NCBI GenBank assembly: GCA_032690845.1
Contig: CM064424.1
Span: 44,653,511 to 44,717,510, forward strand
Reading direction: 5' to 3'
DNA length: 64,000 bases
DNA from: Eleusine coracana subsp. coracana
Taxonomy: Eukaryota; Streptophyta; Magnoliopsida; Poales; Poaceae
Within the stretch, counting starts at the first letter, position 1. Each line of letters opens with the position of its first letter. Positions 33,988 to 44,590 of the stretch are shown piece by piece. The notes beneath the pieces were generated by a model. It searched no databases, was not told the DNA's origin, and worked only from the letters and a program-made list of their open reading frames with translations. Position numbers and translations under genes: made by a program.

Positions 33988-34215
33988 CACTATGTAAAAA
34001 CTGGTCTTTAGTGACACTTCTCAACTGTTATTAGTGACGTGTTTTTGTATGTGTCACTACTTCCGCGTCACTAATGTGAAGTCTTCACATTAGTGACGCG
34101 GTTTGTACATGTCACTAATGACTCACACATTAGTGACGCATTTTGGTATAGACGCGTCACTAATGTGTGAGTCATTAGTGACGCGTTCCAATCAAAACAC
34201 GTCACCAATGATAAA
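33988..34215 (+). mobile_element. CACTA terminus with palindromic RTTAGTGACGCG subterminal array
   Basis: Begins CACTATGTAAAAACTGGTCT and continues into about ten head-to-head copies of TTAGTGAC(G)CG. Two arrays form perfect hairpins: 18-bp arms at 34064-34081/34083-34100 with a 1-nt centre, and 29-bp arms at 34111-34139/34154-34182 with a 14-nt loop. This fits the subterminal region of a CACTA transposon. The opposite end was not found before the copia LTR at 36033. Confidence 0.6.
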
Positions 34216-35664
34216 ATTAAGAAAAAAAATACACATGATGTGTACAGTTTTCCCTTAACTGCAAACAAGGTGCATGTTTCAAATTAACTAAAAATTACAT
34301 AGACAATAATAAAGATGCCAGTAATTCAAAAAAAAGCAGTATCTTATAAAATTGCATTCAGTGTGTTGGATAAGATTTATCCATCATTGACCATTTCTTA
34401 TAACATTATGTAAGAAAGTCAAATGGCAAATTAAAAAAAAGTAAAGCATTTTGATGAAACTTAGCGAAGTTTCCTACAGCAACAAAAGGAGATGCATTAA
34501 AATTTTGGTTAGACTATTTGTCACTCTAGAAGGTTCCAAGAAGAAATAAACTGAGCCAGGTGCATGCTCAAATTTACGCAAAAAGAAAATAGATCAAAAG
34601 ATCACCAGTAGTCAAATATAGGGTACACCACATGCATGGCTACTGTTCAGGATGTAAGAGCAATTTGATAGTCAAAAGACATGAAAGAAAAATAACTTGT
34701 CCTCGTTCTCAGATGCATTCCTATAAAGGAACGCACAAACATGCAGACACTCAACATGGCATCAGGTTCTGACTTCCAGCCTGCTTAATTCTCATCATCG
34801 AGAGATAACAAGCAAAAAATGAAAAAAAATGAAATGACAAAGTGACAGATTAATATGCAAGATTGTAAGTTCAAGCAGTGTGTTCAATTTCAAAGTGCAT
34901 ATGACAGAATATCACCTAGCAGAGAAAATTTATAACTCATCTGTAAGTCATCGGTTCTTTTTCCCTCCCTACCACATATTTTCAGCACATTAGGCTAGAA
35001 AGAATTGCATTGATACAATAATATTTGACAGATAATACTCCCACTATATTCACAGCTCAAATAATCACAATATGGATCGAATCATTCATATATCTTGTAT
35101 TTGTTTTTAATTATCATCGGTACAACAGAATTATGATACAGGAGTCACAAACGATCCTACATGTTTTATCCAGGTCACTCCCAAGTATCTCCATAAAAAG
35201 ACATGCTATAGACAAAAAAAAAATCATTTGATATTACCTCACAATTTCCATGATTTGGTTAGAATCAGGTGCCAATATACTACAAGATAATTTGCCAAAC
35301 AACTAACAACAAGCAAAATAAAGATCAAGTACCTCCCAAATAACTCCACGATCAATAGTGCAAGTAAATAGTATCGTCAAAGTACCAGATAAGCTATCAG
35401 TGCGAACTGTCTGCATATAATACTTGGGTAATTCTTTCAAGTTACCAAAGCAAAATAATCAAAATAAACATTACTTTGGGTAATTCTTAGCTTTGATATA
35501 TCAACAATTCCTGAATCCAGCTGTCCTTCTATTCCCCTATTTCTAATCCATTAGATCTCCTAGAAATCTGTCGCACCAAGTGGGACCAAATCCAATTGCC
35601 CTGTGCATGAATCTGAAACGAACCTGGACATTTGAAGAGATAGGGTATCGAACAAGCGAAGTTG
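34216..35664. other. AT-rich spacer, possible CACTA interior
   Basis: A long AT-rich stretch without a convincing frame. It lies to the right of the CACTA terminus at 33988 and could be the interior of that element. I see no transposase motif. Confidence 0.3.
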
Positions 35665-36021
35665 TCACTTCGATGCGTCCATGATGCCAGGATGGCGAGG
35701 TGGCGGCGCTCGTGGAAGAAGCGGCTGAGGAGGCATGTAAGGCGGCGTGGAGGGATACAGAGGAGGGGATCCTGTCGACGGGGACACGGAGGTAGAGGAG
35801 GAGATGGTGGTTGCCGCGCTCGACGAAGAATACGACCTCACTGCTGGCTCCATGCCTCGCTCTTTCGCCTCACTGCCTTGCTCCATGCCTAATGTGCATC
35901 GGGGGAGGGAGACGTCAGGGAAGAGAGTCACTGCCAGGGGAGCCTGCCTGGACCTGCGTCGGGTAGGGGGGGCATTAAAAGAGGGATCCGCCGCTAGATC
36001 CGCCCCAGAGGACGATGCCAT
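35665..36021 (-). CDS. Hypothetical Ser/Pro-rich ORF next to the copia LTR
   Basis: An open frame of 118 codons starting at ATG 36021 ('MASSSGADLAADPSFNAPP') and ending TGA at 35665. Composition is Ser/Pro/Arg-rich with a Ser/Thr tract and a C-terminal 'PPYMPPQPLLPRAPPPRHPG'. It is GC-rich compared with the surrounding AT-rich DNA, as grass first exons often are. No domain is recognised. The copia 3' LTR ends at 36033, 11 bp upstream of the ATG, so the native promoter is displaced. It could be the truncated first exon of a gene, DNA carried by the CACTA element to the left, or a chance frame. Confidence 0.25.
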   Translation of the reverse strand: MASSSGADLAADPSFNAPPTRRRSRQAPLAVTLFPDVSLPRCTLGMEQGSEAKERGMEPAVRSYSSSSAATTISSSTSVSPSTGSPPLYPSTPPYMPPQPLLPRAPPPRHPGIMDASK

Positions 36022-36032
36022 CAGGGAAGGGA

Positions 36033-36538
36033 TGTTGGGGAACGGGGAGTTACGATAGCTAGAAACAATTTCTACCATCCAACCAGGAAACCTTGTAAGA
36101 GGGGATCATGGATTATTACCAATAGACGCACAGGCGAAGCGGATGCGAATGTTGGAGCAGCTTGTCCAAGGTAGTCGCGCGTCGGTGTAGAGGAAGTAGT
36201 CGATCACGTCAATTGTCTCCTCCTAGTCCAGCCGTACGACACTACATCGACAATAGCGCCTCCTCACGGTATCCACACGTACGGGGTTGGAGCACCGTGA
36301 GTGGCGTGCTAGCACCAACAACACGGTTAGGGTTTTGTGGGTGAGAGAGAGGAGCGCAGTGGCTAAGGTTATGGACCGGTAGGTTTTTGTACCCCTTGCC
36401 CCGCCTCCATTTATATAGACCCTTCTAATGGGCCTCGATAAGTTGGCTCATTAGTGGACTAATCCCTCACGGATCAATATCCTTATGACCCTCACATACG
36501 GATCAAATCCATAACGTCTCTTAGGCATATCTCCAACA
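36033..36538 (-). repeat. 3' LTR of the copia fragment
   Basis: A 506-bp LTR with inverted ends TGTTGG (36538 downward) and CCAACA (36038-36033). It contains a TATA-like TCTATATAAATGG on the minus strand at about 36411-36423. The boundary is supported by the adjoining purine tract GCAAGTGGGAGAT (36551-36539). No second copy occurs in the window. Confidence 0.85.
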
Positions 36539-36551
36539 ATCTCCCACTTGC
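36539..36551 (-). promoter_or_regulatory. Polypurine tract of the copia fragment
   Basis: GCAAGTGGGAGAT on the minus strand directly abuts the LTR start TGTTGGAG. This is the classical copia PPT-LTR junction. Confidence 0.85.
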
Positions 36552-36905
36552 ACTAGAGACAATCACATAGGCAAGCGATGTTCTAACCTGTTAAGTGTGT
36601 GACCTGTTAGGTTCACATGTACACGACAATAATGTGAAAACTATTTTCAAATCATAAATCAATAGCGGCACCTAGCAGCACATATTGATTCTCGTGTACA
36701 CATAAAGATTATATCGGTTAAACCTTTGACATACACATTCACCGATCCCTTTGGCTCACGATATTAGTCAGGCTCAAGGCGAGATATGTGCCATCCCTGT
36801 AATAGCTCGACCATTCACTCGAACGCCTAATGGATTTATCATGACTAACTCTTAGTCATTGTGATTAACTTTTAATCATATTGGCATGGCTCTGCACTTA
36901 CAAAT

Positions 36906-37182
36906 TGCGAACGCGCTTGCAGCGCGATGATAAGTTGTCGGCTTGTGATGGCTGCCGCCCGGGTTCGAAACCTGCAGAATGCACGCCATACTCGATGATT
37001 TAAAATACGTTCCCACCTCCTAGTCATGGTGTTGTGGCTCCCGTGTTGCCTGTATGTTCGCGCGCAGGCATGTCCTGCTGCCGGCATACGCGTGCGTCGG
37101 TGACGCCTAGTCCTAATTGGGTTTGGTGGATCCCTTCTTAATACAATGTCAGGGGGACATCGGACCCCTGATTGAGTTTTTA
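36906..37182 (+). mobile_element. tRNA-derived SINE inserted in copia 3' UTR
   Basis: A 277-bp insertion flanked by a perfect 13-bp direct repeat TGCACTTACAAAT (36893-36905 and 37183-37195). It contains a consensus pol III B box GGTTCGAAACC at 36962-36972 about 57 bp from its 5' end, and ends in a short T-run (GAGTTTTTA), as p-SINE1-type plant SINEs do. It is much more GC-rich than the host UTR. The A box is poorly conserved. It has no coding capacity and depends on LINE machinery for mobility. Confidence 0.85.
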
Positions 37183-37752
37183 TGCACTTACAAATCCATC
37201 TAACTGGAGGGGCCCAGGGATATCTCTCCTGTTATCAGGAGGGGAAAATTCCATATTGACCCCTCACACCACATGACATGTTTCATAGCATACCCAAAAA
37301 TTACCTTTATAACTACCCAGTTACGGAATAGCGTTTGGTAATCCGTAAGTGTGCTATTACACATTCTAGGAATCAATGACGATCTCAGGTCCCGAAGGTA
37401 GATCATACAAGACAACAACTGATGGCACAACAATAACATCTCAGCAGAGTTTATAAGTGGGTCAATCCAACACCATGTTCTCCAACATGTGTCCACATTG
37501 TTGATTTGATATCTCCATATCAATGATCTGTGAAACATGATCATCAACCAATACATGTGCTAGCCCATGAATCATTATTGTCCCACATAATGATAAGGAA
37601 CTAGGGATCATTTAGGATAATATTATGAAAAACAATGAGTTTCACAAACAAGTCACATACTTGTCAATCAATGCAATAATTATTATCCATAGAACATAAT
37701 AACACTTTATTCAATTACACATAAACATAGACATTACACAATCTCTTATAAA

Positions 37753-39640
37753 TTAATCATGCAGATATCTAATACCCATGGATCTCATATGTGCCTCATG
37801 CTTGGGCTGAGAGAGAGGCTTTGTTAATAGATCAGCGATGTTTGAATCCTTGTGCACCTTGCATATCTTCACGTCACCCCTATGAACAATGTCCCGAATG
37901 AGATGAAAATGCTGTAGTATGTGTTTGTTCTTTTGATACGCTCTAGGCTCCTTAACTTGCGCAATGGCACCACTATTATCACAACAGAGATCCATTGGAC
38001 TGGACGCACTAGGAAGTACACCTAACTCAGAAACAAATTTTCTGATCCAAACATCTTTCTTTGCAGCTTCTGAAGCGGCAAGGTACTCAGCCTCCGTTGT
38101 TGAGTCAGCAACCATATCTTGCTTGGAACTCTTCCAGTTCATCGTGCCTCTATTGAGGCAAAATACATATCCAGATTGCAATATTGAATCGTCCTTGTCG
38201 GTTTGGAAACTAGCATCAGTGTAACCATTTACAACGAGCTCTTCCTCACCTCCATAAACCAGGAACATACCCATAGTTCTTCTCAAGTACATTAGGATTT
38301 TCTTACTAGCCACCCAGTGAGCTTCTCGTGGGTTTGATTGGAATCTGCTTGCCACGCTTAGAGCGAAAGCTATATCTGGACATGTACATATCATGGCATA
38401 CATGATGGATCCGATAGCCGAAGCATACGGGATCGCTCTCATCTTCTCTATCTCATAGGGTGTCAAAGGACACTGAGTCTTGTTTAGAGTAATGCCATGC
38501 GACATGGGTAAGAAACCTTTCTTAGAATCTTGCATATTGAACCGTTTCAATACCTTGTCAATGTACGTGTCTTAGCATAATCCAATTAGCCTTTTTGATC
38601 TATCTCTATAGATCCTAATGCCCAAAATATATGCTACCTCTCCTAAGTCCTTCATTGAGAAACTTTTTCTTAATGAAGACTTAACATCTTCAAGCATTGG
38701 AATATTATTTCCGATCAATAATATGTCATCCACATAAAGGACTAGAAATACAAGTGCGCTCCCACTACACTTTTGTAAACACAAGGCTCTTCTTCATTCT
38801 TGATGAGGCCAAACCTTTTGACTTCCTCATCAAAATGAAGGTTCCAACTTCGAGATGCTTGCTTCAATCCATAAATGGACTTCTAAAGTTTGCATATTTT
38901 CCCAGCATTTTGTGGATCAACAAAACCTTCAGCCTGTGTCATGTACACATCCTCACTTAGGTTTCCACTAAGGAAAGTTGTTTTGACGTCTATTTGCCAT
39001 ATCTCATAATCATTGTATGCAGCAATTGCTAGGAGGATCCGAATAGACTTTAGCATAGTGACGGGTGAGAAGGTCTCATCATAATCAACACCTTGAATTT
39101 GTTTAAAACATTTTTCCACCAATCGCGCTTTATAGATGTGAATATTTTCATCCTTGTCTATCTTTTTCTTAAAAACCCATTTACACTCAATGATTTTAAC
39201 GCCATCAGGTGGATTAATCAAGTTCTAAACTTGATTTTCTTTCATGGAATCTAATTCGGATCTCATGGCTCCAAGCCATTTCTCAGAGTCTGTTCCCATT
39301 ATTGCTTCCGTGTATATTTTAGGCTCATCATTCTCCAACAATAATATGTCACGCTGCCCCGTTGTTAGAAGCGTGAACTTTTCAGGTGCGCGACGTGCCC
39401 TTTCAGATCTACGTGGGGCTAGTGTCTCAACAATAGGTTTTACAACATCTTGTGTAACCTATACCAATTGAGGTTCAGCGGGAGAAGAAACATTTTCTAG
39501 TGTTTCTTGAACTTCTTCAAGTTGCACTGTCCTCCCACTTATCTTTCATGAGAGAAACTCTTTCTCTAGAAAGACACCATTCTGAGCGACAAACACTTTG
39601 CCCTCCTCCCAGTTGTAGAAATAATACCCTTTGGTTTCCC
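37753..39640 (-). pseudogene. Copia pol remnant: RT and RNase H
   Basis: On the minus strand, from 39640: the integrase-RT linker ('KVFVAQNGVFLEKEFLS', stop), RT start ('ECKWVFKKKIDKDENIHIYK', 'VDYDETFSPV', 'IWQIDVKTTFLSGNL'), catalytic 'VLYVDDILLIGN' (38784-38572), then RNase H in a 265-codon open frame (38550-37753: 'NGYTDASFQTDKDDSILQSG', 'STTEAEYLAASEAAK', 'ADLLTKPLS') ending at the natural pol stop. The YVDD active site and RNase H acidic residues remain, but at least four stops or frameshifts separate the pieces. Confidence 0.9.
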
Positions 39641-39648
39641 TCGGATAT

Positions 39649-41308
39649 TGTAAACTTCATGACCATTGATGATTGGATCCCTGTGATATGGATGTTTTGG
39701 TGATAGATGACAACTATGAAATTATGGGCTAACATCTACACGAGTGTTGTCTTTGTAGGAATCATCTCTTAACTCTATTGCAAATCATATGGATGATGGT
39801 GTCCTTGGCGATTGATGACAATGACCGCAAGCATGGAGGCTTGTGAACTTGATGGAGTCCAAGGGTTGATGGAGATGGACCAAAGCGGAGAAAGCTATGG
39901 TGCAAGTGTTTGGAACACTTGAGTAGTTGTTAGGGCTTTGAGTCCATAGGAAAAACCGGACTATCAAGGGGGTCTAGGTCATTCTCTTAGGTCATGTCTA
40001 GTCGGTGATGTGCAAGGTTACTCAGTGAAATCAATGGCACTAGGTGACAGTGGAGAAGCCAAGGAGCTATTCGGAGAAGCCGGGAAACCAAGTCAAGCGA
40101 GGATGACAAGTTTCAGCTTTTGGACATAGAGACCGGACAGAGGGGTCAGTGGAGACCGGACTGTACGGTCACTATGGGAGTTTTCTAGGACTTAGTGCGA
40201 GGAGCAAGGACTCTGTCTGCAGGAGACTCCATACAGACTAGACGTTCTGGTCTGCCGACCGAACGGTCCGGTCAGTAGGAGTGCATGAACGGCAGAGAGG
40301 ATATAGTTTGCGGACCTTCCTAGAATGGAGAGAGAAAGTGGACCGGACGGTCCGGTCCAGTGACCGGACAGTCCGGTTAGTACAGGATCTTGCCTGGACA
40401 GGGGAGCCAACGGTTGGGAGAGCCGTTACCAGAGTGACTGGACAGTCCGGTCAGGCAGTGACCGGACAGTCCGATCAGTGTGTCTAGAAAGGCAATTTCG
40501 TGGAGCAACGGCTAGTTTGAGGTTGGGAGCCTATATAACTTCGTTGCTGGGGTCTTGGAGACCTCTCTTGGCTAGTGGAATACCTGAGAGCATTTGGTAA
40601 CGTCCAAGAGGAAAAGAGGAGAGCAATAGGAGGAGATATTGCATATCTTGAGAGTGCTAGAGAAGAGTAGCTTGAGCATCTTGCACATCTAAGGCTAGGG
40701 TGTCCTTGAGGGTGTGAGCTAGATTGTTATTCTTGGTCTATGGTGAGACCTAGACCGGTTAGGTGTCGATGATCGAGTCTATCATGATCAGTTGTGAAGC
40801 CTGCCGTTGGAAGGGGCATCGCTAGTGAGCACCCGTGCCGGCTCGGGGATTCCGACAAGTTCTCGAGGGAGGCGAGCTTGTGCTTTATGCAGCAGTGACG
40901 CACATTGTGTCTTCACTCGAGGAGTGATTACGGTCTCGTGGGCGAGAACTCTACTCGGTGGCAGGAGGGACCAGGACTCCGGCTGGAGTGGTCCAACGAG
41001 GATTAGGGGAAGGCGCCATCCTTCCGAGACCTTGGGAAAAAAATCATGAGCATTCCTTTACCCTCTCTTTGCTATTTCGCATTTGTGTGTTCTAGTGAGT
41101 AGGGTGACTTGTGGCTTGCATAGGCTAGTGTGATTGGCTTCTGTATTTTATCTTATCATGAACACTAGCATGTGTAGGGTCTTGGCCTACTAGAATTGTT
41201 TAGGTTTTCTTATCTTGTTAGACTTGAGTAGCGAAATTGAAGTATTTGGATTCGTGAGAGGCTTACCAATTCACCCCCCCCCCTCTCGGTACGCCTTCGA
41301 TCCTTATA
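39649..41308 (+). repeat. 5' LTR of the outer Sirevirus
   Basis: 1660 bp, TGTAAACTTC... to ...TTATA (TTACA in relatives), ending 2 nt before the PBS. About 95 percent identical by eye to the 56860 copy over 610 bp. It carries a cluster of near-perfect palindromes GACCGGACNGTCCGGTC (40257-40273, 40341-40357, 40362-40378, 40436-40452, 40460-40476) shortly upstream of a TATA box CTATATAA (40532-40539). Such palindrome clusters upstream of the core promoter are known from Sirevirus LTRs. Confidence 0.88.
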
Positions 41309-41310
41309 AG

Positions 41311-41323
41311 TGGTATCAGAGCC
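41311..41323 (+). promoter_or_regulatory. Primer-binding site, initiator Met-tRNA type
   Basis: TGGTATCAGAGCC follows the 5' LTR after two bases. It is complementary to the initiator methionine tRNA 3' end, standard for plant copia elements. Confidence 0.93.
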
Positions 41324-41361
41324 TTGTGCTCATCTTTGAGGCTTCACCGTCTTGAGTAAGG

Positions 41362-43276
41362 ATGCCAGGACAGGTGGGGAATGTTCCCATATTCAATGGT
41401 GAGGACTATGCTTATTGGAAGGCTCGCATGCAAGCCTACATTCAGTCCATTGATCCGGAGATATGGTCGGTCACTCACGAGTCCGATACAGATGTGAACC
41501 TACTTGAGCCTGATTATGTTAAAGTGTAATGCTAAGGCCAAGAATGCTTTGTTTGCTTGCATTTCTAAGGATGTTTTTGCTCAGCTAGATGATAGTACTA
41601 CACCACATGGTATCTGGATTGAGATTCAGGGGCTCTATGAGGGCACAAGTGATGTTAAAGAGGAAAGATACTATGTGCTGAAGAACAAGTATGATCACTT
41701 CACTAGATTGCCACATGAGAGAGCTAACACTGTTTATTCTCGTCTTCATGTACTTGTGGAGGAGATCAATGCACTTGGGGATGATTTCAAGATGAAGCCC
41801 GTCGAGGTGATAAGAAGATTCTTGAGGCTATTCAAAGACCCCAAGTACGAGTCCATCATCACCTTCATCTTGCAAGGTGACCTCAAGACCAAGACCATAA
41901 AGGAAGTAGTTGGCAAGATCACCGCCTTCGAGAGCTATCAATTGGGGTTGGATGATCCTCAACCATCCAATCTTGCTCTACCGGCTGACAAGCAAGAATC
42001 TAGCAAGAGCAAGAAGAACAAGAAGAAGGTGATCACTGAGGATGAAGATGAAGAAGATAATGATGAGGGTGACTTGACCGAAGACTTGGCTCTTCTCATG
42101 AGGAAGATGAAGAACTTCAAGAACAAGTTTGCTTCCAAGTCAAGAGGCAAGTGCTTCAATTGTGGCTCAAAGAATCAATTTGTCCGAGAGTGCCCAAAGC
42201 CCAAGAAAGAAGCATTCAAGTCACAAGATTCAAGTGAAGAAGAAGAAGAAGATCCCAAGGCCAAGCACAAGAAGAAGAGATACTTCAACAAAGACAAGAG
42301 CAAAGGCAAAGGTAAAGCTCAAGACTATAAGAAGAAGTTCTCTCGCAAGGCACTTGTTGGAGAGTGGACAAGCGACAATTCAAGTGATGAGTCCTCTTCC
42401 TCAAGTGATGAAGAAGTGGCCGGTCTAGTCATGATCAAGACTACACCTCCACGAGCTCTTCCTCCACCTCCTACATGCCTCATGGTCGCGAGCCAACTTG
42501 GGGAGAGTGAGGATGAGAGCAGCGATGATAGCGATGATGAGGAGCACACGTGTACCGAGTTGTGGAGCATGCTTGAGCAAGCCTGTAACATCGCCATCAA
42601 GAAGTCCAAGATGTTGGAGGTGGTAAGAAAAGAGTGTAAGTTGGCTAAGAACCGTGTTGGTGAGCTTGAGAGTGAGCTCAAGGACCTTGTCACATCTCAT
42701 GAGGCCCTAAACAAGAGTTATGACAAACTCAAGGGTGATCATGTAGAGCTTCATGAGAAGTACAAGGCCCTTGAGATCACTTATGAGGCCATCAATGTTG
42801 AGAACCTTGCCTCTCCCTCCTCTAGTTCATCTAAGAATGATGCTTCTACTATGTGTGATGATCTAACCACCTCGGTTGAGGTTTCTTCTCTTGAGCCACT
42901 TGTTTTGAAGGAATATCACAAGCTCAAGGAAGAGAGGAAGATGGTGATGGACGGCTTTCAGAGGCTCACACGAGGTAGAGCCATCCACAAGGAGATCCTT
43001 GGGAAGAACCTTGTGAACAATGTCTCCCACCGTGGACTTGGCTCATATCCCGCTGCCATCAACATCATAGGGACGAGTGATTCCAACCCCGCATGGATCA
43101 AACCCCTTCTTGCCGACGACTACTATTGCGAGAGGTGTTGCAAGGATGGCCACACCACCAAGGATTGTCCCATGGTGAGAAATTCCATTGTTTTGCCTAA
43201 TTCTAACTTGTTCCATGAGAACACACATTTCAAGCTTTTTAGAAACAAGGATGGCAAGGTACAAGTGGGTGCCTAA
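41362..43276 (+). pseudogene. Sirevirus gag polyprotein, frameshifted
   Basis: It starts at ATG 41362 ('MPGQVGNVPIFNGEDYAYWK', a DUF4219-type N-terminus). The frame meets a stop at about 41527; a 1-nt shift near 41515-41525 moves to the main 590-codon frame, which contains the UBN2 capsid region ('NTVYSRLHVLVEEINALGDD'), a Lys/Glu/Ser-rich linker, a first knuckle 'CFNCGSKNQFVREC' in which the zinc-binding His is Gln, coiled-coil-prone sequence ('ELESELKDLVTSHEALNKSY') and an intact second knuckle 'CERCCKDGHTTKDC'. It would form virus-like particles. Long charged C-terminal gag is typical of Sireviruses. No protease follows. Confidence 0.85.
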
Positions 43277-44590
43277 GTGCATTGTTGATCTTGAGAGATC
43301 GACTACGTACAAGTGGGTGCCTAAGAACAAGACCTAGATGGTGGTGGTGGTGGACCGAGTGCTTTCATGAATATCATGTGAAGTCGACCACAAGTGACAT
43401 GCACCTCAACGACCTATCTACTCATGAGGGAGGTAACCGTGTATGTTCTTAGTAGTCATAGTGTGTTTTTCTTTCTCTTGCATTGCATGGTATTTAGGAA
43501 TCCTTTGTGACTAGTATGCTTTGCATCCATGCATGTGTAAATAACTAAAAGAAAAACACATAAAAATTAGCCAATGTCTAACCCATCCAAGATAGCTATA
43601 AGCAAGAGGGAGTGCTTAAGATGGTTGTTTGATTTCTCTCAAGGCAAGGGCATGTCTTATAGTGAGTAAGCTTGGGAGGGGATCAAACTTGACATTGTTA
43701 GGTTTCCTTTGTGTCTTGTTCTTAATATTGCTTGCATTCATATGGCATGTTTACTTTCATTGCATATGTAAATTGCTTGTTGCATGCATCATATAGGAAA
43801 CACAAAGGAGGCTTGTCACATTTGAAGATATTTGTGCCTCATGCTCTATATGAGATTACATCTTCGTAAATGTGACCAAAGGAAAGGATTGTGCTTCATG
43901 CCCATTGAGCAAGCCTTGGTTCTTGGACGAAGGCTCATACATATCCTTTGGTTCATGGACGAAGGCTCATACATATCCTTTGGTTCTTCATTTGCCTTGG
44001 TTCTTATTTGCTCGATCATTCATTTGGCATTTGCGAAAACTATGAGGCCATAGAGTGCCACTATTTGAAAAAGAGTGTTTGAGAGTTCCCTCTATATTCC
44101 AAGTGCGGTGTTCTTTTGTGTGTTTAGCGAGGGCACTTGGAAAATTGAGAAAATCCTTGATTCAGCGAAATCCTGGTAGTGACCATACAGTTCAGTCATA
44201 TGACCGTATAATCCGATCTGTGCAGCATTGCATAGTGCTTTGGGGAAGAAGAAAATGGAGACCGGACAAAACCCTCCTAAAGACCGGATAGTCCGGTCTG
44301 CACCAGTTCTGGTTCTCTAGAATTCTGATTTTCAGAAACCCCGAAGTGACCGGATAGTTCGGTCTAGTGAGCAGACGGTCCGGTCACTACTGTTGATCGT
44401 GCGATGCTGCTCTAGATCCTGAGCCGTTGATCTATTCCGTGTTGATCTCGGTCGTTCGATCTAGTTTTGACCTAGGTCAAAGGGGAATCAGACCTTTTGA
44501 TCTCTTCCTCGTTCCACTCTCGACGCCGAGTTCGCGTCGTCACCATCTCCGCCGATTTCACCGTCGCCATCGCCATCATCACCACGGTTT
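43277..44590 (+). other. Non-coding spacer where pol would be expected
   Basis: 1.3 kb after gag with no protease, integrase or RT motif. 'tacaagtgggtgcctaag' is duplicated (43260-43277 and 43307-43324), and a 30-bp unit ('tttggttc...gacgaaggctcatacatatcc') is tandemly repeated at about 43917-43985. From 44170 it again holds GACCGGATAGTCCGGTC-like palindromes (44282-44298, 44349-44365), like the LTR. The last 20 bp (CATCATCACCACGGTTT) lead into the nested element. Confidence 0.65.

Larger units (their letters stand above)
36033..39648 (-). mobile_element. Ty1/copia retrotransposon fragment (3' LTR and pol C-terminal part)
   Basis: On the minus strand: decayed RT and RNase H (39640-37753), a long 3' UTR containing a SINE (36906-37182), PPT (36551-36539) and 3' LTR (36538-36033). 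The element is cut at 39648 by the Sirevirus insertion. The 5' half (gag, PR, most of INT, 5' LTR) is not found beyond the Sirevirus, where the sequence has been truncated and replaced. RT-RNaseH placed last in pol and the LTR start TGTTGGAGATATGCC are copia-type, resembling BARE/Angela-like LTR starts. Confidence 0.88.

Noticed and set aside
33988..34215. CRISPR-like or satellite array of repeated TTAGTGACGCG units
   Set aside because: Units are inverted and irregularly spaced, without uniform spacers, and begin at a CACTA end in a plant genome. Subterminal transposon repeats explain them.
36940..36990. A functional tRNA gene, because of GGTTCGAAACC
   Set aside because: No cloverleaf arms or proper A box at the right spacing. 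The 13-bp target duplications and T tail show a SINE.
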